From: Gammaproteobacteria bacterium
GTDB lineage: Bacteria; Pseudomonadota; Gammaproteobacteria; UBA6429; Thiohalophilaceae
Direction: 5' to 3'
DNA: 7,176 nucleotides
NCBI GenBank assembly: GCA_003233255.1
Contig: QILH01000212.1
Span: 1-7,176, forward strand
This document shows positions 1 to 5,757 of this stretch, in pieces. The translations under genes and the position numbers were made by a program. Numbering within the stretch: position 1 is the first letter of the stretch; every line of letters starts with the position of its first letter. The notes beneath the pieces were generated by a model that worked only from the letters and a program-made list of their open reading frames with translations, had not been told where the DNA came from and ran no database searches.

Positions 1-1
1 A

Positions 2-478
2 TTTGGATTATCTTTAAAGGGAGTCAATATCCGCGATCTAATTTTTGTTACCAGTGCGCTGCTTGCCCTGGAATTAATTGGCTTAATACTCATAGGCTGG
101 GGAACCTGGAAGATCGGATTTGAAAGTCACTGGGCACATGGCATTCATGAGCGCCTGGTCTTTGGCCCAATTGAGACCGTTATTTTTAGTTTCATCAATA
201 TCGTAATTTGGACTCCTATTTTTGAAGAGATCGGCTTCCGTGGCTTACTGTATACAACTTTCCGCTCAAGGCTACCCGCGACCAGCGCTATAGTGATAAG
301 CGCCTTACTTTTTAGTGCCCTGCATTTACAAACCATGAACGGATTTTTATCCATCTTCTGGAGTGGTTTGATCCTGGCCTATGCATATGAAAAATATCGT
401 AGTCTGTTACCGGGAATATTGATTCACAGCCTTGGCAATCTTTTGTACTTAAGTATAATATTGCTCTTTTATCGCTAA
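2..478 (+). CDS. CPBP-family intramembrane metalloprotease (CAAX protease/Abi), 5' end outside window
   Basis: The last 158 codons of an integral membrane protein are present; the start lies upstream of the window. Three motifs of the CPBP (Rce1/Abi) family appear in order: EEIGFR at visible residues 75-80 (the EExxxR glutamate pair), FSALH at 104-108 and HSLGN at 142-146. In this family the glutamates and histidines form the active site inside the membrane. Hydrophobic stretches fall near residues 12-33, 58-73, 94-108, 115-128 and 137-156. The family includes eukaryotic CAAX prenyl proteases and bacterial proteins linked to bacteriocin immunity, but most bacterial members have no known substrate, and nothing here identifies one. 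The glutaredoxin gene follows after 71 bases and probably has its own promoter. Family assignment is firm; the specific role is unknown. Confidence 0.88.
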   Translation, partial: FGLSLKGVNIRDLIFVTSALLALELIGLILIGWGTWKIGFESHWAHGIHERLVFGPIETVIFSFINIVIWTPIFEEIGFRGLLYTTFRSRLPATSAIVISALLFSALHLQTMNGFLSIFWSGLILAYAYEKYRSLLPGILIHSLGNLLYLSIILLFYR

Positions 479-501
479 ACAACATTGTGCTTAGTTGTTT
501 A
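476..501 (+). terminator. Weak terminator-like hairpin after the CPBP gene
   Basis: A perfect 8-bp inverted repeat, TAAACAAC and GTTGTTTA, encloses a 10-base loop. Its left arm begins at the CPBP stop codon. The stem has low GC and no clean T-run follows, so it is a poor intrinsic terminator. It could instead be an mRNA 3'-end stabilising structure or chance. Confidence 0.25.
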
Positions 502-524
502 TTAAAATAATCCTGATTTATAAA
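495..524 (+). promoter_or_regulatory. Possible sigma70 promoter for the glutaredoxin gene
   Basis: TTGTTT (495-500) and TATAAA (519-524) are separated by 18 bases, giving a plausible -35/-10 pair. The transcript start would be about 20 bases before the glutaredoxin ATG. The surroundings are AT-rich, so chance matches are likely. The hexamer at 495 also overlaps the right arm of the hairpin at 476-501. Confidence 0.33.
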
Positions 525-549
525 CATCCCATTAGCATCGAGAAAAATC

Positions 550-804
550 ATGCCAAAAGTAAAAATATACAGCACTGGAACGTGTCCGATATGTGACAAA
601 ACAAAAAACCTGTTAACGAAATGGGGGATCCCTTATACAGAAGCCCGTGTTGATCTGAAGCGTGATGAATTAAAGGAAATGCTAAGTGTCACAGATGGGG
701 TCCGTACTGTACCGCAAATTCTTATCGATGGAAAATGGATAGGTGGTTTTACCGAGCTCACCGAACTTCACATGGAAAGCAAACTTGACGAGCTGATGCA
801 TTAA
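550..804 (+). CDS. grxC: Glutaredoxin, GrxC-like, with CPIC active site
   Basis: A complete 84-residue class I glutaredoxin, a cytoplasmic glutathione-dependent thiol-disulfide oxidoreductase that reduces protein disulfides and mixed disulfides with glutathione. The redox motif is C12-P-I-C15, where E. coli Grx1 and Grx3 have CPYC. The cis-proline loop is RTVPQ (residues 52-56, P55), and the glutathione-binding GG follows at 65-66. Length and layout match E. coli Grx3 (about 83 residues), so grxC is the best symbol, though it rests on resemblance only. The ATG is preceded by GAG eight bases upstream, a modest ribosome-binding site. The stop codon overlaps that of the convergent deacetylase-family gene. 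It may help maintain the thiol state of proteins such as the MsrA encoded further right; that link is inference. Confidence 0.93.
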   Translation: MPKVKIYSTGTCPICDKTKNLLTKWGIPYTEARVDLKRDELKEMLSVTDGVRTVPQILIDGKWIGGFTELTELHMESKLDELMH

Positions 805-1748
805 CGTTCATGTTTGATGAATGAATCTAGCACAGCGCACCAGGTATTTGCGATATTTTCAAGATTATACCCTCCTCCGCCCATTGCCATGATTCTTCCT
901 TGCGAATACTTATCGGCAATCCTGCATAATCGGCTCGCGGCATACGCATGTGACTCGGTAGAATATTCCATATGAGTTATTGGGTCACCACTGATGCTAT
1001 CCGCACCACATTGGAATAGAATAAATTCCGGTCGCATTTCTTCCAGGAAGCGTTCCACCTTATCCCATGCCAACACAAAAGCTTCATCATCAGAATACAT
1101 TGGCATCGGTATATTTAGTTTGGTTCCCTTTGCTGCGCCGTCCCCTGTTTCGGAATCATTACCGGTTCCCGGATACAAGTATCGCCCATCTTCGTGAATA
1201 TCAGCAAAAATAACCACCGGATCATGATTAAAACTATAATAAACTCCATCGCCATGATGAGCATCAATATCGATATAAGCGATACGTTGTAATCCATATT
1301 CTATTTTTAATCGCTCGATAGCAACACCGCAGTCATTAAAAACACAAAATCCGGCCGCACTATCGCGCCGAGCATGATGCAAGCCGCCAATAGGAGTAAA
1401 ACCTCTTTTGTATTCCCCTTGCATGATTCTCTCAATACCATTGACTGTGGTTCCCACTACTGTTCTGGCTATCTCAAACACGCCTTTAAAGGCAGGGGTA
1501 TCACCACAGTCCAGAAATCCTTCACCGGATAGAGAGGCTTTTTTGACTCGATTCAGATATTCTTCAGTATGAAATAATAATAGCTGTTCGTCAGAGCCGG
1601 TAACGGGTGCCAGAACATCAACGTCACGATCTATTTTTAAAGTTCGAAACTGTTCAGCAAAGAAATCATGACGTGCAGGTCCAAATGGATGGGTTTGCCC
1701 AAAATTATACGCCGCAAGTTCGCTGCCTAAATAAACAAATGTTTTCAT
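801..1748 (-). CDS. Histone deacetylase family protein (AcuC/HDAC-like zinc amidohydrolase)
   Basis: A complete 315-residue member of the arginase/deacetylase fold family, which removes acyl groups from lysine or from small acylated amines. All key active-site elements are visible. The histidine pair is in GGLHHA (H124, H125). The charge-relay and zinc ligands are in YIDIDAHHGDG (D160, then zinc ligands D162 and H164). The third zinc ligand is D250 in QCGADS, and the transition-state tyrosine is Y294 in GGGGYN. The enzyme therefore looks catalytically intact. Bacterial relatives include AcuC, acetylpolyamine amidohydrolases and protein lysine deacetylases; the sequence alone does not choose among them. 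No signal peptide is present, so it is cytoplasmic. It lies 10 bases downstream of an unknown 121-residue gene, probably in one transcript. The ATG has no clear Shine-Dalgarno, so translational coupling is possible. Confidence 0.93.
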   Translation of the reverse strand: MKTFVYLGSELAAYNFGQTHPFGPARHDFFAEQFRTLKIDRDVDVLAPVTGSDEQLLLFHTEEYLNRVKKASLSGEGFLDCGDTPAFKGVFEIARTVVGTTVNGIERIMQGEYKRGFTPIGGLHHARRDSAAGFCVFNDCGVAIERLKIEYGLQRIAYIDIDAHHGDGVYYSFNHDPVVIFADIHEDGRYLYPGTGNDSETGDGAAKGTKLNIPMPMYSDDEAFVLAWDKVERFLEEMRPEFILFQCGADSISGDPITHMEYSTESHAYAASRLCRIADKYSQGRIMAMGGGGYNLENIANTWCAVLDSFIKHER

Positions 1749-1758
1749 AAACTAAATA

Positions 1759-2124
1759 TTATTCTAAGCGATGTGAAATTAATCGTGCCGGTGGATATGC
1801 ATCCATAATCTGTGATGCGATTTCAAAACTCAGGTTTGGACGGGGTAAATGAGACACCCAAAGTAGATTTATTTTAAGGTTTAAATCAGCTAATAGAATT
1901 ACATTTGAATACGTCTCTAAAATCGGATAAATTTTTTTCAGGATAAACCTCTGTTTGACAGAATCCAGCTGGTTCAGTTTTTTAACAATCACCATAAAAT
2001 CAAAAGTACGTTCACCCGTCTCGGTACGTGTTGGGACGCGTTGCCATAAGGGTTGAGAGATAATGTACTCAGCCGAAATCTCAACCTGTTTTTGTTTCAA
2101 TTTATCAGAGCGAAAATTTTGCAA
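1759..2124 (-). CDS. Hypothetical small protein upstream of the deacetylase gene, putative TTG start
   Basis: A 121-residue protein I do not recognise. It has no signal peptide or membrane segment and no cysteine, so it is probably cytoplasmic. The order of segments suggests a small alpha/beta fold: a basic N-terminus (1-15), a strand near 41-48 (FDFMVIVK), a helix near 54-72, two strands near 74-79 and 84-91, and a helix near 98-109 before a final strand. A ferredoxin-like or ACT-like fold is possible but unproven. The longest reading begins with TTG at 2124; a stop codon lies eight codons upstream and the next in-frame ATG is codon 44, which would remove a third of the protein. Only a weak GGG-containing site precedes the TTG. 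The 10-base gap to the deacetylase-family gene suggests co-transcription and perhaps a shared role. Confidence 0.68.
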   Translation of the reverse strand: MQNFRSDKLKQKQVEISAEYIISQPLWQRVPTRTETGERTFDFMVIVKKLNQLDSVKQRFILKKIYPILETYSNVILLADLNLKINLLWVSHLPRPNLSFEIASQIMDAYPPARLISHRLE

Positions 2125-2167
2125 ATGATGTCTACCCAGCTGAAGTTATTGTAAATAATTAACTAAT

Positions 2168-2197
2168 ACTATAGATGAGTCTTTCGGGTTCTGCTAA
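2168..2197 (-). promoter_or_regulatory. Possible promoter for the unknown gene plus deacetylase-family gene pair
   Basis: On the minus strand TTAGCA (2197-2192) and TATAGT (2173-2168) are 18 bases apart; the -10 matches consensus at five of six bases and the -35 at four. Transcription would begin about 36 bases before the TTG start. The 124-base gap at 2125-2248 holds no other convincing element. Confidence 0.3.
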
Positions 2198-2248
2198 AAA
2201 ATCCATATACCGATGTTTGACAACTACATCATTTATTCTGAGTACATA

Positions 2249-2587
2249 CTAAACGTCATCATTGTCTTCTTCCCATTCACCGCTCTCATAATCATGAGTG
2301 ATTTCATCCCCCGGGTGAATATCTCGTATCGCACAAACTTCTAATGTATCGTACAACACAACATTCGGCTCATCACTATGATTTATATACTTGAATTTAC
2401 ATAAAATTCGTAATGGATGATCTTCATCGACCCATAAAACATATGCACCATTGCCATTGGTTCGGAAGCCTTGAATAGAACCTAGAATATCGCCTTCGGA
2501 AATAAAGTCTTGCGCAAACAAACCCTTACCGTGAATTGGGCTCATTGCCACTTTTAGTTTAGCGTGATTGGGAGTGAAAATCAGCAT
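2249..2587 (-). CDS. Stand-alone SET-domain protein (putative protein lysine methyltransferase)
   Basis: A complete 112-residue protein consisting of almost nothing but a compact SET domain, the S-adenosylmethionine-dependent lysine methyltransferase fold. The N-terminal SAM-binding segment is GKGLFA (20-25) within a typical SPIHGKG context. The knot-forming motif is YINHSDEPN (67-75, with N69-H70-S71). The closing motif is GDEITHDY (93-100), followed by an acidic tail. In eukaryotic enzymes the last motif is usually ELTYDY or ELTFDY; here the aromatic residue before DY is His98, which could affect catalysis. No pre-SET or post-SET cysteine clusters are present, as is usual for bacterial members. 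The substrate is unknown. The ATG has a good ribosome-binding site (AAAAGG at 2600-2595, seven bases away) and its own promoter. It is a separate unit 124 bases before the unknown/deacetylase pair. Confidence 0.88.
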   Translation of the reverse strand: MLIFTPNHAKLKVAMSPIHGKGLFAQDFISEGDILGSIQGFRTNGNGAYVLWVDEDHPLRILCKFKYINHSDEPNVVLYDTLEVCAIRDIHPGDEITHDYESGEWEEDNDDV

Positions 2588-2610
2588 GGATAAACCTTTT
2601 AAATATTCAC

Positions 2611-2636
2611 ATGAAATTAATTATATCGAATTTCAT
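2611..2636. repeat. 8-bp inverted repeat flanking the SET-gene -10 box (possible operator)
   Basis: ATGAAATT (2611-2618) and AATTTCAT (2629-2636) form a perfect inverted repeat around a 10-base centre that contains the bulk of the TATAAT box. A further ATTTCAT copy lies at 2642-2648, in direct orientation and 12 bases from the right arm, and covers the -35 hexamer. This layout suits a dimeric regulator, but the region is AT-rich and no regulator gene is adjacent. Confidence 0.4.
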
Positions 2637-2648
2637 AGTCTATTTCAT
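2620..2648 (-). promoter_or_regulatory. Sigma70-like promoter of the SET gene
   Basis: The minus strand has a perfect -10, TATAAT (2625-2620), 17 bases after ATGAAA (2648-2643), which matches the -35 consensus at four of six bases. The start site would be near 2613, giving a leader of about 26 bases that includes the AAAAGG ribosome-binding site. It lies in the 90-base gap after the DUF924 gene. Confidence 0.55.
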
Positions 2649-2677
2649 TAACAACGAATCGCTCACAAAATACCTAT

Positions 2678-3232
2678 TTAGCCAAGAAATGCTTGCTCTG
2701 ATTTTAAGTACTTCTCTTCCTCCGCCGTATTCAATCTTCCAAGTATTTTATTTCGATGTGGAAAACGGCCAAATTGATCAACTATATCATGGTGATGACG
2801 GGCATATTTAAGATTCTCAGTGAACCCAGCCTTTGAAAAAAGTTCAATAGCCATCTCCTGATCTTTAATATCTTCGCTATGCATATAAGGCATATAAACG
2901 AATTTCTTTTTCTGTTCAGCTAATTTTTTATCAAAACCCTTTGTTATCGCCAAAAAAGCGACATCTCGAGACATGGCCTCAGCAGCAAAGCTTTCTTTTT
3001 CGCCTCGATACATATTCAATGGAAATTGATCGAATAATAAGATAAGCGCCAAACACCCTGAGGGAGATGCCTGCCAATGCTCTAGCTCGCCGCCAACAGC
3101 GATATGATAGGCTGCTTCGAATCGTGATTTTATATCACGATCCAGTTCTGGCGTTGAATTAAACCAGTGCCTGGCTATCTCCGCCGAAAACCAGAAATCA
3201 ATTATTGAATCTAATAAGTCCTGTTTAATCAT
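2678..3232 (-). CDS. DUF924 family protein
   Basis: A complete 184-residue cytoplasmic protein matching the DUF924 family across its full length; family members are mostly 180-200 residues. Diagnostic pieces in order are DFWFS (12-16), HWF (22-24), LALILLFDQFPLNMYRG (61-77), FVYMPYMHSED (111-121), Q125, and the C-terminal QFGRFPHRN (153-161) with LGR and EEE following. The family forms an all-helical TPR-like solenoid. No biochemical function is established, so none is claimed. It is the last gene of the msrA run, four bases after the DUF488 stop codon. The ATG has no strong Shine-Dalgarno, which fits translational coupling. No clear terminator follows the stop. Confidence 0.92.
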   Translation of the reverse strand: MIKQDLLDSIIDFWFSAEIARHWFNSTPELDRDIKSRFEAAYHIAVGGELEHWQASPSGCLALILLFDQFPLNMYRGEKESFAAEAMSRDVAFLAITKGFDKKLAEQKKKFVYMPYMHSEDIKDQEMAIELFSKAGFTENLKYARHHHDIVDQFGRFPHRNKILGRLNTAEEEKYLKSEQAFLG

Positions 3233-3236
3233 ACTA

Positions 3237-3770
3237 TTAATTCTTTGTCTCCCGGTCGTAGATTAACTCAACACTCTCGTGGCGTGCAGAACCCGATAAT
3301 AAATGTTCAACTACGTTACTATCTGAATGTATATTATCTACTTCCAATCCATGTAACACTAAGTAATCCGCTATTAAATCACAGTAACTCATGATTGATC
3401 TTGACTCCGCGCACATCAAACACGTCCGCCCTCTGGATACCAAATTCGTTAACTGTATGATTGCCGCAGGAAACTCGGATCCTTGCATATAATCAGCATA
3501 ACTCGCTAACTCGGGCGAAAGTTGACTGTGTTTTGAATTTCTATTTAATTCTCGATCGTCACCAAACTGTCGACCAGCCCAATGATAAATGATATTGATC
3601 GCAGAGAGTTTTTCACGCAAGATAGACTGGCTAAAGTCTGCTGCTGTAACGGAATCAGGGCTGGCACGAATATCGACTAAAATACTTATATTAAGATTTT
3701 CCATGGTTGATATGAAATTATTAAGTGCGTAGCCTTTATATCCAATACAATATAATTTTTTATCGGACAT
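3237..3770 (-). CDS. DUF488 family protein (divergent)
   Basis: A 177-residue protein recognisable as DUF488 from the N-terminal GYKGY (10-14) and LVDIRASPDS (31-40), the central YADYM (91-95) and LMCAE (118-122), then LIADYL and the G-x-EV-x-x-I-H end. The family's function is not established. This copy has lost typical residues: the arginine usually after P-x-S is V41, the common LGG after the third strand reads AGRQ, and the CHR motif usually downstream of CAE appears as SYC (128-130). It may be a distant subfamily. A longer reading from 3857 would overlap the end of the PLA2-like gene by 74 bases and add a segment unlike the family, so the ATG at 3770 is chosen. It sits 13 bases after the PLA2-like gene and four before DUF924. 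Confidence 0.82.
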   Translation of the reverse strand: MSDKKLYCIGYKGYALNNFISTMENLNISILVDIRASPDSVTAADFSQSILREKLSAINIIYHWAGRQFGDDRELNRNSKHSQLSPELASYADYMQGSEFPAAIIQLTNLVSRGRTCLMCAESRSIMSYCDLIADYLVLHGLEVDNIHSDSNVVEHLLSGSARHESVELIYDRETKN

Positions 3771-3783
3771 AACGTAACAATTT

Positions 3784-4356
3784 CTAATTATTAAGGAATT
3801 TACAGTGCGGCCAACCGTAACCCCACCGCCAGGGCAAATAACTGCACGGTTTCCCACCTAATCGTACCGCTCGATACATTAGGGTACTGGTTATTTTAAA
3901 TTGAATAAGAACTTGTTGCTCAGTTAAATTAAATTTATTCGCCAGACGTTCACTATTTTTAACACCGTAATCAAGTACGCATTGCCGCAATGTTTTATCA
4001 GCCTTTAAGCGTTTGTCAAAACCATTTTTCGTCTCTCCTTTCCAGTAGGCACGATCATGTGTTACACAGCACGGCTCCCAGGGTGGACGATTACTTAAAA
4101 ACTGCTTGAAATCAGAAGATATTTTTGCGAATCCCTTCCAGGCATCGGAAAGGCCACCGCTACAACCGTCCGTCTCAAATTCTACCAGGATTGACTTCGG
4201 ATCAGATTGTACAAGTGCTAATTGTTCTAAATTCCACTGTTCAAGATCACGATTCATTTTCAGGATAATATTCTGTTTTTCTGGCTCAGCAAAAAGTGGG
4301 GCTTGAATCCCAAGCAACAATACTAGCAATAATCTTAAAACACTAACGAGATTCAT
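3784..4356 (-). CDS. Secreted phospholipase A2-like protein
   Basis: A 190-residue protein with a probable Sec signal peptide: hydrophobic residues 4-20, then LFA and a likely cleavage near residue 23. The mature part carries DGCSGG (63-68), resembling a calcium loop, and CCVTHDRAYW (96-105), which holds the CCxxHD hallmark of phospholipase A2 with the catalytic His100-Asp101 pair. Six cysteines (65, 96, 97, 126, 171, 185) would allow three disulfides in an exported protein. Known PLA2 enzymes hydrolyse the sn-2 ester of phospholipids with calcium. Activity here is inferred from motifs, and many bacterial proteins with this motif are uncharacterised. The ATG at 4356 is preferred because the signal peptide starts there and it follows the msrA stop by four bases; a start at 4398 would overlap msrA and add 14 polar residues before the signal. 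Confidence 0.78.
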   Translation of the reverse strand: MNLVSVLRLLLVLLLGIQAPLFAEPEKQNIILKMNRDLEQWNLEQLALVQSDPKSILVEFETDGCSGGLSDAWKGFAKISSDFKQFLSNRPPWEPCCVTHDRAYWKGETKNGFDKRLKADKTLRQCVLDYGVKNSERLANKFNLTEQQVLIQFKITSTLMYRAVRLGGKPCSYLPWRWGYGWPHCKFLNN

Positions 4357-4360
4357 CCTT

Positions 4361-4996
4361 TCACCCAGCAAACTCAACGCCTGTTCCGCCTGACCCACAA
4401 TAGCCCCCAGGATTCTTTGCTAAATACTGCTGGTGATATTCTTCCGCATAGTAAAAATCACCTGCTGGTATAATTTCAGTTGTAATCATACCCTTGTCAT
4501 TAGCCAATAAGATTTGCTGATATTTTTCCCTGCTTTGCTCGGCCAAAGTTTGTTGCTCCGAAGTATAGTAGTAAATACCAGAACGATATTGGGTACCCAT
4601 ATCATTTCCCTGGCGCATGCCCTGGGTAGGATCGTGCAAGTTCCAGAATATTTTTAGAAGATCTAAGTACGCGGTATCATTTTGAGAATAAATTAGCTGA
4701 ACGACTTCATTATGCCCTGTCTGTCCTGAACAAACTTCCTGATAGGTAGGGTTTGGTGTTAGTCCAGCAGAATAGCCTACAGCAGTAACATAAATTCCCT
4801 GGCTTTCCCAGAAGCGTCTCTCTGCTCCCCAAAAACAGCCTAGACCAAACATTGCGTATTCGATATCCACAGGGTATGGCGGCAGTAAATTATGACCATT
4901 CACATAATGTTGAGATGGAGGTTTTATTGCACTAGCTCGCCCAGGTAATGCCTGCGCTTTATCCGGTAAAGTTGATTTTCTAATAGAACCGAGCAT
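4361..4996 (-). CDS. msrA: Peptide methionine sulfoxide reductase MsrA
   Basis: MsrA reduces the S-epimer of methionine sulfoxide in proteins and repairs oxidative damage. The product has 211 residues, close to the 212 of E. coli MsrA, and shares its N-terminal ALPGR (16-20) and VNGH (32-35) features. The catalytic cysteine is C54 in GCFWG (53-57). Other conserved stretches are NPTYQEVCSG (82-91), TGHNEVV (93-99), HDPTQGMRQGND (121-132), GTQYRS (134-139) and YYAEEYHQQYL (182-192). The resolving cysteine is C200 in GYCGSGG. The second C-terminal cysteine of the E. coli enzyme is replaced by Glu208, so recycling would rest on C54-C200. The ATG at 4996 is chosen because GAGGGA lies six bases upstream; an in-frame ATG at 5029 lies within the predicted -10 box. 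First gene of a four-gene run. Confidence 0.96.
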   Translation of the reverse strand: MLGSIRKSTLPDKAQALPGRASAIKPPSQHYVNGHNLLPPYPVDIEYAMFGLGCFWGAERRFWESQGIYVTAVGYSAGLTPNPTYQEVCSGQTGHNEVVQLIYSQNDTAYLDLLKIFWNLHDPTQGMRQGNDMGTQYRSGIYYYTSEQQTLAEQSREKYQQILLANDKGMITTEIIPAGDFYYAEEYHQQYLAKNPGGYCGSGGTGVEFAG

Positions 4997-5002
4997 GTAT
5001 CG

Positions 5003-5008
5003 TCCCTC
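5003..5008 (-). promoter_or_regulatory. Strong ribosome-binding site of msrA
   Basis: GAGGGA on the minus strand, six bases before the ATG at 4996, is the best Shine-Dalgarno in the window. It decides between this start and the in-frame ATG at 5029, which is preceded only by A/T-rich sequence. Confidence 0.8.
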
Positions 5009-5027
5009 GCCAGTATTTAAAATACCC

Positions 5028-5056
5028 ATTTTATTTTATCTAATAGCCATTGTCAT
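5028..5056 (-). promoter_or_regulatory. Sigma70-like promoter of the msrA operon
   Basis: ATGACA (5056-5051) and TAAAAT (5033-5028) lie exactly 17 bases apart, each matching consensus at five of six positions. A second TAAAAT overlaps just upstream (5038-5033). Transcription would start near 5020, leaving a leader of roughly 25 bases with the GAGGGA site. It probably drives msrA, the PLA2-like gene, DUF488 and DUF924. The rest of the 138-base gap (4997-5134) shows no strong terminator for the gene to the right. Confidence 0.55.
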
Positions 5057-5134
5057 TGAATATCCGCAGAATAATGTCCACTCGTAATAAGATAAACTTA
5101 ATGCTTAGCGCATGAAAGTTATAACAGAATTACA

Positions 5135-5752
5135 CTAACGAGATTTTTTATCGGACAATGAAAATAGCTTATCTTTAGCCTGATTATAGACACTTTGTGG
5201 AATAATCCCCTGACTGGCTAAGCGCCGTAACATTCTCATTTCACCTGCAATTTGATGTTGAGGTTTTAAATCCCAAAATCGACGGGCTTTTTGCAAGTTA
5301 CCACTTAACGTATCAATAAATGTTTTATAGCTACGATAATTTGGGTTGCTGATCAAAATCTCAAATAAACTGACTTTAGCATAACGTGATACAAAAACAC
5401 GCTTCCTCGATATGTTTAATAAAAATAATACTAGCGCTAATAAACCCGTTAGTCCAATACCCAACGTAAATGAAAACTCATATGCTGCCAATGAAAACCC
5501 AAAAATAGATTTCACAAGATAATATCCAGCAAGAACCAGCATACAGAAACTCAACAATACCAGCCAATGCCATGAAAAATGCAACCGCAATTGACCCTTG
5601 TCGGCTAATGCCAGCAAATGCACAGCATAGGTTTGCGGCTTCGGTTTGCTTTTAATGCTGATTCTAACTTCTTTACCGTTTATGATCTGGAACTCACGAA
5701 CCGGGCCTAGTCGGCCCTGTTGTTCTAAACTGGCATTTATTTCAATCGTCAT
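5135..5752 (-). CDS. Hypothetical inner-membrane protein with two transmembrane helices and SHOCT-like C-terminus
   Basis: A 205-residue protein I cannot assign to a named family. Residues 1-60 are soluble and look strand-rich (EFQIINGKEVRISIKSK at 20-36). Two membrane helices follow, near 62-82 and 92-113, then RKR at 116-118, which suggests that both ends face the cytoplasm. The tail is helical; residues 174-196 (MLRRLASQGIIPQSVYNQAKDK falls at 173-194) resemble a SHOCT short C-terminal helix, with the usual leucine pair, G-x-I turn and Y-x-x-x-K pattern. SHOCT segments occur at the ends of many otherwise unrelated bacterial proteins and are thought to aid oligomerisation. The gene starts five bases after the YihY-type gene ends, so the two are probably co-transcribed and may act together in the inner membrane. 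No clear ribosome-binding site precedes the ATG. Confidence 0.78.
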   Translation of the reverse strand: MTIEINASLEQQGRLGPVREFQIINGKEVRISIKSKPKPQTYAVHLLALADKGQLRLHFSWHWLVLLSFCMLVLAGYYLVKSIFGFSLAAYEFSFTLGIGLTGLLALVLFLLNISRKRVFVSRYAKVSLFEILISNPNYRSYKTFIDTLSGNLQKARRFWDLKPQHQIAGEMRMLRRLASQGIIPQSVYNQAKDKLFSLSDKKSR

Positions 5753-5757
5753 GGATA

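Noticed and set aside
312..599. Leftward open frame of 95 codons
   Set aside because: It is antisense to the CPBP and glutaredoxin genes, both of which have clear family motifs.
994..1197. Rightward open frame inside the deacetylase-family gene
   Set aside because: It is antisense to a well-supported enzyme and encodes no recognisable protein.
2611..2811. Rightward open frame of 66 codons
   Set aside because: It starts in the SET promoter and runs antisense through the end of the DUF924 gene, with no family match or ribosome-binding site.
3756..3770. A 15-base match between 3756-3770 and about 5142-5156 (around TTTTTTATCGGACA)
   Set aside because: Both copies lie in coding sequence and encode the same short SDKK string; with no further similarity around them this is most likely chance.
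3771..3857. 29-residue N-terminal extension of the DUF488 gene
   Set aside because: It overlaps the end of the PLA2-like gene, is unlike the family N-terminus, and the ATG at 3770 gives a normal start.
4339..4353. A 14-base match (ACACTAACGAGATT) between about 4340 and 5132
   Set aside because: One copy is in the PLA2-like signal peptide and the other at the end of the SHOCT-like gene; no extended homology or flanking structure.
4997..5029. Upstream ATG giving an 11-residue longer MsrA
   Set aside because: It lies within the predicted -10 box, has no ribosome-binding site, and E. coli MsrA aligns best with the start at 4996.
5101..5113. ATGC/GCAT small inverted repeat as terminator of the YihY gene pair
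   Set aside because: The stem is only four base pairs and no T-run follows on the minus strand.
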